A stretch of DNA of 64,000 bases from Bradyrhizobium sp. KBS0727. GTDB taxonomy: Bacteria; Pseudomonadota; Alphaproteobacteria; Rhizobiales; Xanthobacteraceae. The notes under the pieces are model-generated. The model saw only the letters and a program-made list of their open reading frames with translations, made no database searches and was not told where the DNA came from. The stretch lies in NCBI RefSeq assembly GCF_005937885.2, contig NZ_CP042176.1:1297501-1361500 (forward strand), given 5' to 3'. A program made the translations under genes and the position numbers. Positions 27,222 through 35,262 of the stretch are shown here, piece by piece. The number at the start of each line of letters is the position of its first letter. The stretch's first letter is position 1.

Positions 27222-27668
27222 CTAGATCTCTTCCGGCTTGCCGATCAGGACCGCGCTGACGTCGCGCTCCAGCAGTTGTTCGACCAGATCGAAGGTGTCG
27301 ATGATTTCGCGGATCTGGGTGATGAGGCCGTCGCGTAGCGTGAAAAAGGCGGCGATATCGAACTGCACCACCCGTTGATTGCCGCGCTTGCGGAAGAACA
27401 CGCGAATATGTGCGGCCACCCTGTCATCGTCAGCGACCAGGATCGGGACCTCGTGGCGCATGTCCGAATACCGGGCGTGAACGGCGCTCCACATCTCGCG
27501 CATCGCGGCCTTGCCCTGGCGATGGCCCATATGCGGCAGCAGATCGACCGGGGCGTTGGCGGTGAATTCGATGTCGTCGGTGCAGCGCGCCAGCGCGCCG
27601 TCGATATCGCCGGAATAGAACACGTCGAGGAAGTTCAGCACGCGCTGACGGTTGAGTTCCGCGGTCAT
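27222..27668 (-). CDS. NTF2-like (SnoaL-type) protein, paralogue 2
   Basis: A 148-residue NTF2-like protein: RVLNFLDVFYSGDIDGALAR, GHRQGKAAMREMWSAV and REIIDTFDLVEQLLERDV. The ending IDTFDLVEQ and the RxGKAAM block match the paralogue 1 kb away. The pair is split by a small membrane protein gene and a family A repeat, which suggests an old local duplication. Function unknown. Confidence 0.8.
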   Translation of the reverse strand: MTAELNRQRVLNFLDVFYSGDIDGALARCTDDIEFTANAPVDLLPHMGHRQGKAAMREMWSAVHARYSDMRHEVPILVADDDRVAAHIRVFFRKRGNQRVVQFDIAAFFTLRDGLITQIREIIDTFDLVEQLLERDVSAVLIGKPEEI

Positions 27669-27976
27669 CCGCTTTTTTTCTCCGCCGGTGTAGGGGCCCG
27701 ACTGTTGCGGCCGGCTTCATTGTGGATGGAATAGCACAGGGATCAATCAGCAAAAGGAATCAGAGCCGGGACAAAACAGTTAACGATCGTTAGGTGTACT
27801 TTTTTGATAATTCGCCAATCACCACGCCACGGGAATACCGGGTCACCCGCCGGAGCCTGTCATCGGGCGGCGCCTTGCGCCGACCCCGGGGCGGATGACG
27901 ATGGTGGGGCTAGCGCCGGAACTTCATTCCGTAACAGCGGTTATCGCTGCGACATCCATTCCGGAGACATCGCATC
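27669..27976 (+). other. intergenic region before the glycine-zipper protein gene
   Basis: About 308 bases with no coding sequence seen. It holds a 10-bp palindrome AACGATCGTT (27782-27791) followed by an AT-rich run (TTTTTTGATAATTC) that could contain a promoter for one or both divergent genes. No riboswitch or repeat family was recognised. Confidence 0.4.
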
Positions 27977-28222
27977 ATGAAAACCCCAGCCGCCATTTTC
28001 GCCATCGCGACGCTCGCGATCGTTGCGGCCTCGCCGGCCGACGCCAAGGGCTGCCTGAAGGGCGCCGTGGTCGGCGGCGTCGCCGGTCACTATGCCGGAC
28101 ATCACGGCGTGCTCGGCGCCATCGCCGGCTGCGCCTATGGCCGCCATCGCGCCAACGAACCGAACCGCCAGCAGGACCAGCAGCACCAGACCCGGGCGCC
28201 GGCAGGCCAGGAGAAGCTGTAG
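27977..28222 (+). CDS. small secreted glycine-zipper-like protein
   Basis: An 81-residue protein with a signal peptide cleaved near ADA-KGC (residue 23), then a short Gly/Ala-rich hydrophobic zipper (GAVVGGVAGHYAGHHGVLGA) and a polar Gln-rich tail. The pattern resembles small 17-kDa-antigen-like glycine-zipper envelope proteins, but it is much shorter. Function unknown. A GGAGA site precedes the ATG. Confidence 0.75.
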   Translation: MKTPAAIFAIATLAIVAASPADAKGCLKGAVVGGVAGHYAGHHGVLGAIAGCAYGRHRANEPNRQQDQQHQTRAPAGQEKL

Positions 28223-28238
28223 CGGCGTTCTCTCCTCC

Positions 28239-28385
28239 GTCATTGCGAGGAGCCAACGGGTCGCGCGAACGCGCGCCCGATGACAGGCTCCGCGACGAAG
28301 CAATCCATACTTCCTTCTTGGCTATGGATTGCTTCCGCCTTCGCTCGTTGAGCTTCGCTGGACAAGTCGCTTCGCTCGCAATGAC
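28239..28385. repeat. palindromic repeat family B, copy 1
   Basis: Ends GTCATTGCGAGGAGC and GCTTCGCTCGCAATGAC pair; inside are ACGAAGCAATCCATA and its inverted partner TATGGATTGCTTCC, forming a long cruciform. The same element lies inverted at 29232-29372. This GTCATTGCGAG type is widespread in bacterial genomes. Confidence 0.8.
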
Positions 28386-28457
28386 GGTTGATGGTTTTTC
28401 CCGGAACCACCCGCCCGCCAGCCGCGTTGTCCTTCTCCGTGAACAACGAAGAACCGC

Positions 28458-28649
28458 ATGACGAAGCCACCGACCAAAACCATCACGCCCGTGCCCGACG
28501 ACAACCAGAGCCACAAGGGCGCCGGCAGCGCGCCCGCTGTTCCCCTCGACACCACTAAAGGCCATCGCGACGACGAGAAGCACAACATCCGCGAGCAGGG
28601 CGCGCACGGCAACCTGACGCAGAACACCAGCCATCGCCGCTCGGGGTGA
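28458..28649 (+). CDS. small hydrophilic protein of unknown function
   Basis: A 63-residue, highly polar protein rich in Asp, His, Lys and Asn, with no hydrophobic core (MTKPPTKTITPVPDDNQ, then DTTKGHRDDEKHNIREQG), probably disordered. The last part, NLTQNTSHRRSG, is duplicated as a fragment 490 bases downstream (29139-29172). Similar small proteins are common in Bradyrhizobium-type genomes as far as I recall. Function unknown. Confidence 0.65.
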   Translation: MTKPPTKTITPVPDDNQSHKGAGSAPAVPLDTTKGHRDDEKHNIREQGAHGNLTQNTSHRRSG

Positions 28650-28667
28650 GCGGCTCTCGGCGAACGT

Positions 28668-29093
28668 TTAGCTCGTCGCGCCCCTCCGAAGACCCCAGAG
28701 ACAAAGAAGCGTTGCGGCAATAATCGCAAGACCGACCGAGACAAAGCCCAGCGTAACCAGCGCTTCCTGCCAAGGCAGGGCGCCGTGCCCCGCGCCAGTG
28801 ATCGGCGACATTGCGGCGGTGCCCAGGATGGCGGCCAGCGTGGTCACGGCCCAGTTGGCATAGGTCCCATACAGCAGGGTCCAGTAGGTCACCATACTCT
28901 GTCGCGACGACAGTCGCAGGTCCAGCCAGATCGCGGCAAGCGCGATCAGAAATATGCCGTTCATGACGCCTTCGAGGTGAGCGGCGAGCCCCATTCGCGG
29001 ATTCCCGAGCTTCTGCTCGACCAGGCCGGTCAGCAATCCCAGCAGAAACAAAAACATGCCATGCCAGCAGAGCCGGCGTTTTCCGTCGTTCAT
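28668..29093 (-). CDS. hydroxylaminobenzene mutase-like membrane protein
   Basis: A 141-residue protein with four transmembrane helices. Its motifs match the HAB mutase / styrene oxide isomerase group: CWHGMFLFLLGLLTGLVEQK, NPRMGLAAHLEGVMNGIFL, LLYGTYANWAVTTLAAILGT. HAB mutases rearrange hydroxylaminobenzene to aminophenol by an intramolecular reaction. No nitroreductase lies nearby, so the physiological substrate is open. The gene is flanked by a 34-base direct duplication of the end of the preceding small gene, a sign that it was inserted here. Confidence 0.65.
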   Translation of the reverse strand: MNDGKRRLCWHGMFLFLLGLLTGLVEQKLGNPRMGLAAHLEGVMNGIFLIALAAIWLDLRLSSRQSMVTYWTLLYGTYANWAVTTLAAILGTAAMSPITGAGHGALPWQEALVTLGFVSVGLAIIAATLLCLWGLRRGATS

Positions 29094-29138
29094 TTCAATC
29101 TTCCTTTACGGGCAACGCGAAGAAGTATGCGGGGGCCC

Positions 29139-29172
29139 GACGCAGAACACCAGCCATCTCCGCTCGGGTGAG
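29139..29172 (+). pseudogene. duplicated 3' fragment of the small hydrophilic protein gene
   Basis: Thirty-four bases (GACGCAGAACACCAGCCATC and onward to TGAG) repeat the end of the gene at 28458-28649 with one mismatch and one missing G. It encodes QNTSHLRSG and a stop. Together with the original at 28616-28650 it brackets the HAB-mutase-like gene as a direct repeat. Confidence 0.75.
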
Positions 29173-29231
29173 GGCGTCATTCGCGCTTGATAGAAAGCGC
29201 TTTTCGGATTCACGTTTCAAACAGCCGTTCC

Positions 29232-29372
29232 GTCATTGCGAGCGAAGCGACTTGTCCGCCGAAGCTCAACGAGCGAAGGCGGAAGCAATCCATCGAGCGA
29301 AGGCGGAAGCAATCCATCGCGCGGCATAACGGATAGGTGGATTGCTTCGTCGCAAGCGCTCCTCGCAATGAC
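29232..29372. repeat. palindromic repeat family B, copy 2, with internal 24-bp tandem duplication
   Basis: Inverted relative to copy 1: begins GTCATTGCGAGCGAAGC and ends GCTCCTCGCAATGAC. A 24-base unit starting GAGCGAAGGCGGAAGCAATC is present twice in tandem without mismatch (29271-29294 and 29295-29318), a recent expansion of one arm. Confidence 0.8.
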
Positions 29373-29394
29373 ACCGAAACAACTGCCATTGTTC

Positions 29395-30030
29395 TCGCGG
29401 CGCGACGCGCCCGAGCCTTGGCAGAAATCTCGTCCCTCGAAAATGAGGGGCGCAGGGAAAGCCGGGTACACGCTGTACCCGCGGTCTCGCGTGCAAGATG
29501 CACAAGCAAAAACGCACACGAGCATACAGGTTCAGCGGAGGCACTCCGACTTTCCCTGCGCAATGGTTTGACGGCTTATGCCGTGCTCGCCCCGGCGACG
29601 AATTCGTTTTTGTCACCGTCGCTGGCGAATTAGCGATCCATCAAAGCCCGGTTGGGCTCAACAAATCTCCGCCAGCTTGACATCAGCAACGGATGCCAGG
29701 CCCACACGGTTTTGCCGTACGCAGCAATCCAGGTTCGCCAACAGGCTTCGCCGGACACGCCCGTCTTTGCCAGAAGGCTCAGCCGAGCAAAGCGCCGTTC
29801 GTCTGCATGAGGGTGATCGCTCACAGGCCAAGCCCGCCCTGCAATTCCCGTTCACGCCGACGCTGCCGCGTCCACCGCATCCCGCCCCGCGTTTCTGACG
29901 ATCCGGATACGCCCCTCGTTTGGGACGGGATGGCGGAGTTGTAGGAGTGATTTGGGGGAATCGCGAAGCGGAATATTTTTGCGCGAAGGACTCGACCGAG
30001 ACCAAGCGTGATTTGCCCGTCGGGCAACAC
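29395..30030 (-). repeat. composite dispersed repeat (families E and G), copy 2
   Basis: Read on the minus strand it runs from TTGCCCGTCGGGCAAATCAC's complement through CCTTCGCGCAAAAATATT, GGATGCGGTGGACGCGG and GCTGAACCTGTATGCTCGTG to CACGCGAGACCGCGGGTACA and CGCCGCGAGAACAA. The order is the same as in 12345-12850. This copy is longer in the middle (about 640 against 505 bases). With the family B element and the promoter region of the next gene, it accounts for the 1.1 kb without genes. Open frames inside it are composition artefacts. Confidence 0.75.
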
Positions 30031-30312
30031 AAGGGGTTGGGGGTGGTGGCGCCCTTCGCGAGGGCTGATCGGCGATGGCATACGCAGCTGGTCGCCTCGC
30101 CGCAGTCACAGATGCTGCTGGCGGTCGATGTGGTGAATAAGGTAGTCGTCGCCCTTACTGCAAAGTTGGGTGGGCTGTCGATTTGGAAAGACTTTACACG
30201 GGGATACGTGCACTGCACACCAGTTTCCCCCTTGAATTGTGTACAAAGTGGCCGTCCTAATCGAGATTGGTTGAGCTCTCACAGATGGTCACAACATTTA
30301 GAATTGCGGAAT

Positions 30313-31520
30313 ATGGCTGGAAATCGACAATTACTCCTCACTAGACTTGCAGAGCGGCTGCACGGCCTTTTTGATGGTGCAGTGAATCTAAGCGATGTCG
30401 CTGGTAAGCCCGAAAAAGATATTGAGAATTTCTTTTTAACTCGATCCTTGGCGGCGTTGTCTTTGATGGACGATGCCGACTTGAGGCCTGAGGATGCTGC
30501 CAAATGCGTAACCGATGGTGGTTCTGATGACGGCATCGATGGAATCTACATCGATGATAAAAAGAAAATCATCTATTTTGTTCAGAGCAAATGGAGGTCG
30601 GGTGGAAAAGGAGTCGAGCTGGCGGATTTCACGCGATTCCGTGATGGAGTAAAGAACGTTTTGGAATTGAAGTGGACAACCGACAATTCCAACCTGCATC
30701 CGTTTATCAACAAGATCGAAAATTCGCTAAAAGATATTGAGACTACACTCGTTATGCTCTTGGCGCATACGAGCGACAACAACATTGCTAAGAACATAAA
30801 TTCAAAGATTAGCGAATTTCTTCTGGAGCAAAATAAGATCCAGAAGGACTTTATGGAATTCCGCGAGATTGATTTCTCGAAGATCACTCATATCGCAAGG
30901 TCAAAAACGAGGGCGTCTGACATTGACGTTTCCGTAATGCTGCGAAACTGGGGGCGTCTGCTGAAACCTTACGACGCCGTGTATGGCGCCGTCTCGGCTA
31001 TGCGTTTAGACGGGGCGAGCCCGATCCTCCTCCGAGTTTAGGTTTCAATATTCGCGCGGCAACAGTTGCCGCCGCCTGCGCATCTGGGGACTTGAAACTA
31101 GCCGTTTCTGCGAAGCGCTACATCAGCGGATTGTGGGATGATATCAAGAAGGAGCCGTACACGAAGCTTTTCAATGACGGCACGACCGCGTTGTATCTGT
31201 GGAACATTGTTCAGTTAATGATGGCGGTCGATGCAAAGCTTGCCGAGCTAGCAGATAGCCTTGAAGGGAGAGAACGATTGATTGCAGTTCATGGCAATCG
31301 CTTTATTCTTTTCCGTGTTCTGTCTCAGGTTAATCTTGGGATTCTGAAAGATGCGAACTGCGACTTAAAGCCCGTGATGCTCAAATGCGAGCAATTGGCG
31401 TTTGATACTTTGAACGCAATTATACCCGCGATAAATAAGAAGTTTCCGGATGCTTATCCTGGCAACATCTTCAAGAACCAAGATAGGCAAGCGGAATTAC
31501 TGACGGCAATCTCAGCATAA
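30313..31520 (+). pseudogene. AIPR-family (abortive infection phage resistance) gene with internal deletion
   Basis: The N-terminal 242 codons (from MAGNRQLLLT) end at a TAG. They carry a PD-(D/E)xK-like nuclease pattern, DGGSDDGIDGIYI followed by IYFVQSKW (Asp76, Gln91-x-Lys93), and YDAVYGAVSA, as at the start of AIPR proteins. A second open stretch in another frame (from about 31041, with AVSAKRYISGLWDDI and AVHGNRFILF) looks like the C-terminal part. The conserved middle block around FWxxNNGIT is missing, so a deletion plus frameshift is likely. The region is AT-rich (near 45 percent GC on sampled lines, against about 65 around it), indicating transfer. Inactive unless the N-terminal part works alone. 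Confidence 0.65.
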
Positions 31521-31569
31521 GAACGTTCTTTCGCCTCTGTCCAGATTGTAGTTTGAAGCAAAAGATGTC

Positions 31570-34500
31570 TCACCTCTTCTTCCACCCGCCGCGGTGCCCG
31601 GGTGCACCGCCGCTCGAGCGCGGCGTCGGCCCGAACTCCGGGCCTGATTGCCGCGAGTCCGTCGGCTGGAAGATTTTGCTGCCGCTGCCGAGGTCCGGCT
31701 TGCGCGGCTTGGCGCTGTCGGGGCGGAAGGGCAGGGACTCGGGCCCGTGCATTTCGTCGAGATGGGGTTTGTGGACTTTGGAAGAGCCGCTGGCACCACC
31801 CGTGGAGCGCCCCTCACCCCGCCCCTCTAAGAGCGAGCTTCGCTCGTCTCGACCCCGTAAAGAACGGGGCGAGGGGGAAGATGAGCCGGCGCGCATTCCA
31901 CCTTTCTTTTTCATCGCGCTCGCGGGAAGGTTGGCCGCGTCGCCGTATTTTTTCGTGCCCGTGTAGGCGCCGGCTTTCGCGGCGACGCCGCGCTGCTTGA
32001 TGGTGGGATCGTCGACCACGGCCAGTTCTGTCGCACGCAGGCGTTTGACTTCGTCGCGCAGGCGGGCGGCTTCCTCGAAGTTCAGGTCGGCGGCGGCTTC
32101 GCGCATCCTGGTTTCGAGATCGCCCAGCACGGCCTCGAAATTGTGGCCGATCGAGATGACGTCGTCGGCCATGCCGCCGTCGCCGATCTCGACCAGCACG
32201 TGGTCGCGTTCGTAGACGGAGTTCATGATGTCGCCGATCGACTTCTTGATGCTCTCCGGCGTGATGTTATGCGCGGTGTTGTATTCGACCTGCTTTTCGC
32301 GGCGGCGGTCGGTTTCGGCGATGGCGCGCTCCATCGAGCCGGTCATCTGGTCGGCATAGAGGATCACCTTGCCGTCGACGTTGCGCGCGGCGCGGCCGAT
32401 GGTCTGGATCAGCGAAGTTTCGCTGCGCAGAAAGCCTTCCTTGTCGGCGTCGAGAATCGCGACCAGCGCGCATTCGGGAATGTCGAGGCCTTCGCGCAGC
32501 AGGTTGATGCCGACCAGCGCGTCGAACGCGCCGAGCCGGAGGTCGCGGATGATCTCGATGCGCTCGATGGTGTCGATGTCGCTGTGCATGTACCTGACAC
32601 GGATGCCCTGCTCATGCAGGTATTCGGTGAGGTCTTCGGCCATCCGTTTTGTCAGCACCGTGATCAGGCTGCGGTAACCCGCCTGCGCGGTGGCGCGGAC
32701 TTCGCCGACGAGGTCGTCGACCTGGGTGCGCGCCGGGCGGATGTTGACCGGGGGATCAATCAGGCCGGTCGGGCGGATCACCTGCTCGACGAATACGCCG
32801 CCGCTCTCGTTCAGCTCCCAGCCGCTCGGCGTCGCCGACACCGCGACCGATTGCGGGCGCATCATGTCCCACTCTTCGAAGCGCAGCGGACGGTTGTCCA
32901 TGCAGGAGGGCAGGCGGAAGCCGTATTCGGCCAAGGTCGCCTTGCGGCGGAAGTCGCCTTTGAACATGCCGCCAATTTGGGGGACCGTGACATGGCTTTC
33001 GTCGGCGAACACCAGCGCGTTGTCGGGGACATATTCGAACAGCGTCGGCGGCGGCTCGCCGGGGCGGCGTCCCGTGAGGTAGCGCGAATAGTTTTCGATG
33101 CCGGCGCAGCTACCGGTGGCTTCCATCATTTCGAGATCGAAGGTGGTGCGCTGCTCCAGCCGCTGCGCTTCCAGCAGTCGGCCGTGGTTGTTGAGCTCGT
33201 CGAGCCGCAGTTTCAGTTCCGACTTGATCGACTTGATCGCCTGCACCAGGGTCGGGCGCGGCGTCACATAATGCGAGTTGGCGTAGATCTTGATGAATTC
33301 GAGATCGTCCTGGCGGTGGCCGGTGAGCGGATCGAACTCCTCGATATTCTCCACGGTGTCGCCGAACAGGTTCACGCGCCAGGCGCGGTCTTCATAGTGC
33401 GCCGGGAAGATGTCGATGACGTCGCCACGGACGCGGAAGGTGCCGCGGGTGAAATCGGCCTGGGTGCGCTTGTATTGCAACGCGACGAGATCGGCGATCA
33501 GTTGCCGCTGGTCGATGCGCTCACCCTTCTTCAGCGCGAACGTCATCGCGGTATAGGTCTCGACCGAGCCGATACCGTAGATGCAGGACACCGAAGCCAC
33601 GATGATGACGTCGTCGCGCTCCAGCAGCGCGCGCGTCGCCGAGTGGCGCATGCGGTCGATCTGCTCGTTGATCGACGAATCCTTCTCGATATAGGTGTCG
33701 GTCCGCGGCACGTAGGCCTCGGGCTGGTAGTAGTCGTAATAACTGACGAAGTACTCGACCGCGTTGTCGGGGAAAAAACTCTTGAATTCGCCGTAGAGCT
33801 GCGCCGCCAGCGTCTTGTTCGGCGCCAGGATGATGGCGGGCCGCTGCGTCGCCTCGATCACCTTGGCCATGGTGTAGGTCTTGCCGGAACCGGTAACGCC
33901 GAGCAGCACCTGGGTGCGGTCGTTGCGCTGGATGCCTTCGACCAATTCCTTGATCGCGGTCGGCTGGTCGCCCTTCGGCTCGTATTCGGATTTGATCTCG
34001 AAGCGCACGCCGCCTTCGGATTTTTCGGGACGCGGCGGCCGGTGCGGCGTCCAGATCCGGACCTGGCCGTCATCGCCCTTGAATTCGGGGCGGCCGTCGC
34101 GGATCAGGTTTTCCAGCGCGTCGGCGGTGGCCTTGACGCCGAAGGCTTCCATCTTGCTGCGCGGCGGCCGTGCCAGCGCCTCGTCATCGTCTTCCGCGGT
34201 CGGCAGGCCAAGCTGCCGCGCCAGTTCGGGATCGAGGGTCGGGATCGTCGCCGACGTCCCGTAATTGGCTTGCGGCGCCTCGTCGAAGCCTTGCGCGTCG
34301 CGTTTGGCGACATTGTCGCCGGTTGCACGCGTCGACGCCCGCGCGCGGTGCGCGGCGGCCTCGCCGCCGGCGCGGCGGTCCCAGGAATTGTCCGGCGGCG
34401 GCTGCAGCCCGGTGCCCGAGCCCATGCCGGCATCGCCGCGGTTGAGCGCGGGATTGAGCAGTTCCGCCAGCGCCGGCCCGATTGGCTGAACGTCGGGCCG

Positions 34501-34575
34501 GGACGCCTTAGAACTTGGCGCTTTGGATTTCGGGGTTTTCGCGGGTTTTTTGGGAGTGCCGGGGTTCTTCGCCAT
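31570..34575 (-). CDS. uvrB: excinuclease ABC subunit B, with long N-terminal extension and repeat-derived insert
   Basis: DNA-damage recognition helicase of nucleotide excision repair. At 1001 residues it is about 330 longer than E. coli UvrB. Residues 1-187 are a Lys/Pro/Ala-rich extension common in Bradyrhizobium-type UvrB. The core begins [17 protein letters not shown]; Walker A is GVTGSGKT at 226-233, the beta-hairpin is [14 protein letters not shown], helicase motifs [10 protein letters not shown] and QTIGRAARN follow, and the UVR domain contains [17 protein letters not shown]. The tail after about residue 865 is low complexity and includes residues 898-922 encoded by a family D palindromic repeat, read in frame. 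Confidence 0.96.
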   Translation of the reverse strand: MAKNPGTPKKPAKTPKSKAPSSKASRPDVQPIGPALAELLNPALNRGDAGMGSGTGLQPPPDNSWDRRAGGEAAAHRARASTRATGDNVAKRDAQGFDEAPQANYGTSATIPTLDPELARQLGLPTAEDDDEALARPPRSKMEAFGVKATADALENLIRDGRPEFKGDDGQVRIWTPHRPPRPEKSEGGVRFEIKSEYEPKGDQPTAIKELVEGIQRNDRTQVLLGVTGSGKTYTMAKVIEATQRPAIILAPNKTLAAQLYGEFKSFFPDNAVEYFVSYYDYYQPEAYVPRTDTYIEKDSSINEQIDRMRHSATRALLERDDVIIVASVSCIYGIGSVETYTAMTFALKKGERIDQRQLIADLVALQYKRTQADFTRGTFRVRGDVIDIFPAHYEDRAWRVNLFGDTVENIEEFDPLTGHRQDDLEFIKIYANSHYVTPRPTLVQAIKSIKSELKLRLDELNNHGRLLEAQRLEQRTTFDLEMMEATGSCAGIENYSRYLTGRRPGEPPPTLFEYVPDNALVFADESHVTVPQIGGMFKGDFRRKATLAEYGFRLPSCMDNRPLRFEEWDMMRPQSVAVSATPSGWELNESGGVFVEQVIRPTGLIDPPVNIRPARTQVDDLVGEVRATAQAGYRSLITVLTKRMAEDLTEYLHEQGIRVRYMHSDIDTIERIEIIRDLRLGAFDALVGINLLREGLDIPECALVAILDADKEGFLRSETSLIQTIGRAARNVDGKVILYADQMTGSMERAIAETDRRREKQVEYNTAHNITPESIKKSIGDIMNSVYERDHVLVEIGDGGMADDVISIGHNFEAVLGDLETRMREAAADLNFEEAARLRDEVKRLRATELAVVDDPTIKQRGVAAKAGAYTGTKKYGDAANLPASAMKKKGGMRAGSSSPSPRSLRGRDERSSLLEGRGEGRSTGGASGSSKVHKPHLDEMHGPESLPFRPDSAKPRKPDLGSGSKIFQPTDSRQSGPEFGPTPRSSGGAPGHRGGWKKR
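31807..31877. repeat. palindromic repeat family D, copy 3, in frame within uvrB
   Basis: CCTCTAAGAGCGAGCTTCGC, continuing TCGTCTCGACCCCG, matches the core of copies 1 and 2, followed by the closing arm GAACGGGGCGAGGGGG. Only the right half of the element is present. On the minus strand it encodes [19 protein letters not shown] and keeps the reading frame of UvrB. Confidence 0.85.
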
Positions 34576-34712
34576 GGCCGGAATATGGGGCGAGTCAGGG
34601 GCTGAGAAAAGGGCAAAGGCTGGGGGGAAGAAAGGCTGCTGACGTGTTTTGGTTGTCAGCAGATGTCAGTAAGACGCCGCACGGAAGGAAAGACGGAACT
34701 GCAATCGCGCAG

Positions 34713-34928
34713 CTAAGCCCGCAGATCGCCCGGGCCTTGCGTGACCTCGCTCGCCCCGACGATGTCGAGATGAATCCCGCCGCATCGCGTGCAGCGCATG
34801 GTCCAGTATTCGGCGCCGGCGCGGCCGGGGATGATGCGCAGCACCGTCAGGTCAGCTTTGCAATCCGGGCAGTTGGTCAGCCGGGACGGCAGCGCCGACG
34901 AAGTGGCCGCGACTTGGGCTGCCGGCAC
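34713..34928 (-). CDS. small zinc-ribbon protein
   Basis: A 71-residue product if started at GTG. Two CxxC pairs (NCPDCKADL and MRCTRCGGIHL) spaced about 26 residues apart make a zinc-ribbon fold, with a basic RIIPGRAGAEYW between. An in-frame ATG 177 bases upstream exists, but it would overlap the next gene in another frame with non-protein-like sequence, so the GTG near the stop of the upstream gene is preferred. Probably co-transcribed with that gene. Function unknown. Confidence 0.5.
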   Translation of the reverse strand: MPAAQVAATSSALPSRLTNCPDCKADLTVLRIIPGRAGAEYWTMRCTRCGGIHLDIVGASEVTQGPGDLRA

Positions 34929-34939
34929 CTTCGGACTCG

Positions 34940-35155
34940 CTACAGGGCCGCCGTGAACCGCGGCTTGAAGCGGTCGATATGGGCTATCGCATCCGCGATC
35001 GCCGCCTCCGGATCCGACCAGGCGAAGCCGACTTCGAGCGTCGGAAACGACAGGCCATCGATCACGAACGGCTCCTGATCCGCCCGTTGAATCCTGGCGT
35101 GCCATAGACCTCTCCCCACCTCGAACGACTGAATTTCAAAGCCGCCATACATCAT
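34940..35155 (-). CDS. conserved small protein of unknown function
   Basis: A 71-residue soluble protein, MMYGGFEIQSFEVGRGLWHA then PTLEVGFAWSDPEAAIADAI and AHIDRFKPRF, which looks like a compact alpha/beta fold with a beta-rich first half and a C-terminal helix. Family not recognised with certainty. A CRP-like palindrome lies 59-74 bases upstream. Confidence 0.65.
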   Translation of the reverse strand: MMYGGFEIQSFEVGRGLWHARIQRADQEPFVIDGLSFPTLEVGFAWSDPEAAIADAIAHIDRFKPRFTAAL

Positions 35156-35213
35156 GGCGAATCTCCCGGGATTGTGCGTTGGGTCAGCAGATCATGGCGC
35201 GGCAAGAGCCGGT

Positions 35214-35229
35214 GTGAACGAGTTCACAT
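35214..35229. promoter_or_regulatory. CRP/FNR-type palindrome TGTGA-N6-TCACA
   Basis: TGTGAACGAGTTCACA is a perfect 7-bp inverted repeat and fits the CRP consensus half sites exactly. It lies upstream of the small gene pair ending at 34713 and just after the stop of the flavin monooxygenase gene, so it would act on the small genes if functional. Confidence 0.35.
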
Positions 35230-35262
35230 TCTCAGCACTATTTCCGGCGAGCGCGGCGGAAA

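Noticed and set aside
29920..30312. N-terminal extension of the AIPR-like frame
   Set aside because: The extension runs through the dispersed repeat; protein-like sequence begins only at MAGNRQ.
32143..34605. 820-codon open frame on the plus strand
   Set aside because: It lies exactly opposite uvrB and its Arg/Asp/Val-rich composition is the antisense of that gene; high GC removes stop codons in this frame.
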